Shown here piece by piece: positions 14,882-17,243 of a stretch of 17,243 nucleotides of DNA. The position numbers and the translations under genes are program-made. The first letter of the stretch is position 1. Each line of letters begins with the position of its first letter. Under the pieces are notes generated by a model, which made no database searches, was not told the origin of the DNA, and saw nothing but the letters and a program-made list of their open reading frames with translations. This DNA comes from Verrucomicrobiota bacterium (GTDB lineage Bacteria; Verrucomicrobiota; Verrucomicrobiia; Limisphaerales; JAHEOI01): positions 1-17,243 of the forward strand of contig JAHEOI010000139.1 of NCBI GenBank assembly GCA_018610125.1, written 5' to 3'.

Positions 14882-15337
14882 ATGCAAACGTTACTCTTTA
14901 GCGCGCTGATCACATTGAACATCAACCCGGCGGTGGAGGTGGAGTTCCCCACCGAAAAAGGCATTACGTACCAGGTGCAACGTGCCTCCGACCTCGAGGA
15001 GCCGAATTGGGAGGATGTCAAAGCGCCAATCTCAGGGACAGGGGAGACGGAGTCGCTCTTTGTCCGGCGAAAAAAGAGCCATGCCTTCTTTCGCATCGTG
15101 GAAGTCGACTCATCCGCGCAGCCATCCGCGCAACCGGAACCGCCAGAGACACCCAAGAAGGCAGAGACACCCAAGAAGGCCAAGAAACGGTTCACGGGCT
15201 TCATGAAGATCCGCAAGGACGCCCCGATAGGCCCCTTAATGCGCGAGGATTCCGGCCGTCTCAAGGCGGCGCGGTTCAATGCCGAGAAGATCCCCGGACT
15301 CGCTGTCAAAGAAGTCGAGGTCCGTATTCAAAAATGA
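14882..15337 (+). CDS. Small unknown protein with a verrucomicrobial Y-Q-V/FFRI-type beta domain and Pro/Lys linker
   Basis: 151 residues, not recognised as a named family. Residues 15-75 (NPAVEVEFPTEKG, YQVQRASDL, W at 48, ISGTGETESLF, FFRIVEVD) resemble the short beta-rich domain found at the C terminus of many verrucomicrobial surface and exported proteins, and resemble the end of the protein at 16738-17243. The hydrophobic start could be a short signal or simply the first strand; it lacks a basic n-region. Residues 77-101 are a low-complexity linker with duplicated SAQP and ETPKKA units. A basic C-terminal part of about 50 residues has no recognised domain. An in-frame TGA three codons before ATG 14882 fixes the start. 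It may be a genuine small protein or a remnant of a longer exported protein that lost its N-terminal body. Confidence 0.6.
   Translation: MQTLLFSALITLNINPAVEVEFPTEKGITYQVQRASDLEEPNWEDVKAPISGTGETESLFVRRKKSHAFFRIVEVDSSAQPSAQPEPPETPKKAETPKKAKKRFTGFMKIRKDAPIGPLMREDSGRLKAARFNAEKIPGLAVKEVEVRIQK
15111..15180 (+). repeat. Tandem duplications encoding the Pro/Lys linker
   Basis: Two adjoining short tandem repeats. CATCCGCGCAGC / CATCCGCGCAAC (15111-15134) is a 12-nt unit with one difference, encoding SAQP twice. AGAGACACCCAAGAAGGC (15145-15162 and 15163-15180) is an exact 18-nt unit encoding ETPKKA twice. Exact identity at the DNA level points to recent slippage or duplication; frame is preserved. 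Confidence 0.9.
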
Positions 15338-15361
15338 TCAAACCTCTTTTAAGCCGCCGGG

Positions 15362-15376
15362 GGGGCTCCCAGCCCC
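15362..15376. repeat. Short hairpin next to the three-hairpin repeat
   Basis: GGGGCT (15362-15367), loop CCC, AGCCCC (15371-15376). It lies 4 nt before the three-hairpin element and downstream of the gene ending at 15337, so it might help end that transcript, although no T-run follows. Confidence 0.6.
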
Positions 15377-15380
15377 AAGC

Positions 15381-15444
15381 GGTCGGCAGGGGACTGCCGA
15401 CCCTACCACCGCTGTTCTGGTAGACTGCACTCCGCTGCAGTCCC
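15381..15444 (+). repeat. Three-hairpin intergenic repeat, copy 2
   Basis: The first hairpin has perfect 8-bp arms GGTCGGCA/TGCCGACC around GGGGAC (15381-15402). The second is CTACCA/TGGTAG (15403-15423). The third is GACTGCA/TGCAGTC around loop CTCCGC (15423-15442). It sits between convergent genes and matches the reverse complement of 574-638 almost end to end, with stem positions that co-vary. No open reading frame or transposase is associated, so it is a non-autonomous or structural intergenic repeat. Confidence 0.85.
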
Positions 15445-15521
15445 TCCCCTTTAGATCTTCAACATGGAATACCCCACACAAATTGTCCCTCCCGGGCACC
15501 TGGGCAAGGAAAGCCGAGCGG

Positions 15522-16562
15522 TTAATCCGCCTCATGGAGAACCGGAATCTCAATGAGCGGGCAATCCGAGGTATCGGTCTCGACCGAGACTTCGCCTCTG
15601 CCACTTTCAGGCACTTCGAAATCGGCCGGAAATTCGACAAACAATCGGTAGAGCTTCCCCGGTTCCACCTGCTTCATTCGGAGGTTCACTCCCGGAATAT
15701 TGGTGGTCGGATTCGACAGCTTTCGCTTGCCATCTCCCTTGTTGATGATGGTGACAACGGAAGTGTGTTTCGCAGCCGACTTGGCCGGCCAATCAATTTG
15801 GCGTGGCAATAGGACCAGCGCATTCTTCACAATCACCACCGCCTTCACCCGAATCTCGGGGACACGATCCGAAGAGGTCTTGATTCGCACTCGGTTTTCC
15901 TTCGCATAACAGTCAAATGGAGTAAGAGGCTCAATGTGAAGCTTGTATAGCTGCCCTGCCTTGATCGTCTCCAATTTCGCTCGGCAAAGCTCCCCTTCGA
16001 CTTTCGGCGCCGAGAGTTGAAGCGGTTCATCCATGTTGTTTTCGATCCGGACAGTTCGGCTCCCCGGGGATTGTTGTCGATCTTCTACCCGGAAATAGAC
16101 GCTGCTCGGACTAAGGTTCACAGGACGCCAGATCGAGCCCTTAATTTTCAGAGCGACGCTTGGTCTTTGGGGATCGTTCGATTTGACGGTAATTCGTTTT
16201 TGAATCGGTCCGCTAAAGCTGCCGGTATCAAGCTTAACAGCGATTTTCCCCGACTCCCCGGGGCTTAGCTCGCGATTCCAGTCCTTGGCTACGGTACAGC
16301 CGCATGCAGGTGACACGTCACTCACCTTAAGCAGCGAGTCTCCCTTGTTATAAACGGTAAACTCATGAGTGACTGCTTTTCCGGCATCGACCTCTCCAAA
16401 ATCAAAGGTCGGCTCGGGGAAGACGATCTTCGGCGATCCTTTATCGCTCGTTTCTTGCGACACGGCGACCGCGGGGCTCAAAAATCCGGCTGTCATACCG
16501 GCAACCGCCAAAACAAGGCGGAATTTCCAGTGGAATATCATCAGGCTGCTAATCGTTTTCAT
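15522..16562 (-). CDS. Secreted DUF1573-family protein with three ASH/Ig-like domains
   Basis: 346 residues. A signal peptide (basic start, hydrophobic core about 14-30) has a likely cleavage after Ala-Val-Ala at 33. Domain 1 (about 46-143) is the DUF1573 unit: FDFGEVDAGKAVTHEFTVYNKG, then SPACGCTVAKDW with the usual CGC motif, then ITVKSNDPQRP. Domains 2 (147-243) and 3 (248-343) look like related Ig/ASH-type folds and resemble each other, sharing GQLYKLHIE / GKLYRLFVE segments followed by VRIKTSSDRVPEIRV / VSVETDTSDCPLIEI. The role is unknown; such proteins are exported in Bacteroidota and PVC bacteria. The frame continues upstream to 16625, but ATG 16562 gives the signal peptide directly. 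A strong terminator lies between it and the upstream gene, so it has its own promoter. Confidence 0.85.
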   Translation of the reverse strand: MKTISSLMIFHWKFRLVLAVAGMTAGFLSPAVAVSQETSDKGSPKIVFPEPTFDFGEVDAGKAVTHEFTVYNKGDSLLKVSDVSPACGCTVAKDWNRELSPGESGKIAVKLDTGSFSGPIQKRITVKSNDPQRPSVALKIKGSIWRPVNLSPSSVYFRVEDRQQSPGSRTVRIENNMDEPLQLSAPKVEGELCRAKLETIKAGQLYKLHIEPLTPFDCYAKENRVRIKTSSDRVPEIRVKAVVIVKNALVLLPRQIDWPAKSAAKHTSVVTIINKGDGKRKLSNPTTNIPGVNLRMKQVEPGKLYRLFVEFPADFEVPESGRGEVSVETDTSDCPLIEIPVLHEAD

Positions 16563-16601
16563 AATGCTTTTGGCTCGATTCGTCTTCAGGGTATCACGAA
16601 G

Positions 16602-16636
16602 CAAAAGGGGACACGTGTGCCTCACACGGTGTCCCC
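16602..16636 (-). terminator. Rho-independent terminator
   Basis: Read on the minus strand, GGGGACAC...GTGTG (from 16636) pairs with CACACGTGTCCCC down to 16607 as a stem of about 13 bp with one bulged base and a 3-nt loop. TTTT follows (16606-16603). It lies about 100 nt beyond the stop of the gene ending at 16738 and before the DUF1573 start, so it should end transcription of the former. Confidence 0.75.
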
Positions 16637-16737
16637 CAGTGCTCGTATCGTTATCGTGGCCGAGAAGCCCACCCTGGAAACTTCCCTGAAAAAGGGATCA
16701 TCCCGGGCAAGCCTCCCGTCAGGCCATTATTTCCCCG

Positions 16738-17243
16738 TCACTTTGAGTCCGAAGAAGAATCCCCTACCACTTGGACACGGTAGAACATCTGCTTCTTTCC
16801 ATCGGGCTTGTGGCTCCAGTTTGCCGTGTCGCCGGTGGCGGTCACACTGGCATCCTGCGTTTGCCACTTGCCTTGGCTAACGCTCGGGCAAGTCTCCACC
16901 GCGTAAACTGCCCCGGCGCTTGCCGTCCACTCGAGCATGACTTCACCGCCCGGCTTCTTGATCAAGTCCACCTTCGGCGGCTCGGCGCCGGCCGGTCCGG
17001 TTGTATTGCAACCGGCGCTATCCGTAACGCCCAGCCCCGTGCAGACGCCATTGCCGCTCGCGGTCACGACGAGCGATTGAAGCGGGCCCTCCTCGGATTT
17101 CACAAACATGGTGGTGAAGTCCTGAGTCTCACCCGCGGCCAAGGTAATCGGGCCAACCAATTGTTCCTCGCTTCCGCCACGGTTTGCCATGACGATCACG
17201 TTCTCGAGTGCGATATCTCCGGTGTTTTCAACCTCACCGAAAA
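16738..17243 (-). CDS. C-terminal part of a secreted/surface protein (5' end outside window)
   Basis: The frame is open to the window edge, reading ...FGEVENTGDIALENVIVMANRGG, so the GTG at 17199 is not the true start. The first part resembles a repeat or Ig-like segment of the kind with V-x-NTG...L-x-NV (DUF11-like), followed by GPITLAAGETQDFTTMF. A Cys-containing stretch follows (GVCTGLGVTDSAGCNTTG). The last ~75 residues (VDLIKKPGGEVMLEWTA, YAVETCPSVSQGKW, VTATGDTANWSH, MFYRVQVV) form the verrucomicrobial-type C-terminal beta domain that is also recognisable in the protein at 14882. It ends in a Ser/Asp tail. Probably a large exported protein; function not recognisable. A clear terminator follows at 16602-16636. 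Confidence 0.7.
   Translation of the reverse strand, partial: FGEVENTGDIALENVIVMANRGGSEEQLVGPITLAAGETQDFTTMFVKSEEGPLQSLVVTASGNGVCTGLGVTDSAGCNTTGPAGAEPPKVDLIKKPGGEVMLEWTASAGAVYAVETCPSVSQGKWQTQDASVTATGDTANWSHKPDGKKQMFYRVQVVGDSSSDSK

Overview
The window (17.2 kb, GC-rich) looks like ordinary chromosome from a Gram-negative bacterium, most likely of the Verrucomicrobiota or a close PVC relative. This placement is inferred from gene content: a DUF1573 protein, secreted proteins ending in a Y-V-x...W...FYRV-type domain, TolB/FlgO-like plus TPR membrane proteins, and intergenic GC-rich hairpin repeats. An outer membrane is shown by a beta-barrel protein ending in Phe and by a lipoprotein signal. No rRNA, tRNA, CRISPR array, transposase or phage gene was seen.

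Layout. 3-512 is the 3' end of bioB. 513-884 is non-coding and packed with short hairpin repeats. 885-1658 encodes an M14-type zinc peptidase. 1763-4692 is a two-gene porin-cytochrome module: an eight-heme c-type cytochrome with a lipoprotein signal, then, 2 nt later, an MtrB/PioB-like outer-membrane beta-barrel. On the minus strand, reading from 9450 down to 4701, come rsmI, a TolB-like/TPR membrane protein, archease and rtcB; at least archease-rtcB is a close pair. 9577-12375 (+) is a large SWIM + SNF2 helicase, divergent from rsmI. 12493-14712 (-) is a hybrid histidine kinase with a polytopic membrane sensor, PAS, HisKA, ATPase and receiver domains. 14882-15337 (+) is a small protein of unknown role with a repeat-rich Pro/Lys linker. 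15522-16562 (-) is a three-domain secreted DUF1573 protein. 16738-17243 (-) is the C-terminal end of a secreted protein running off the window.

How it fits together. The most notable functional unit is the cytochrome/barrel pair, which by family precedent would carry electrons across the outer membrane; no cell-surface terminal cytochrome is present here, so the partner must be elsewhere or absent. The minus-strand block concerns RNA (rRNA methylation, RNA ligation and its activator) with a membrane TPR protein between. The most unusual non-coding signal is a family of structured intergenic repeats: a three-hairpin element occurs at 574-638 (minus) and 15381-15444 (plus) with compensatory stem changes, and a second hairpin type (GGGACGT...ACGTCCC followed by TATCA) occurs at 727-748 and 8701-8722.
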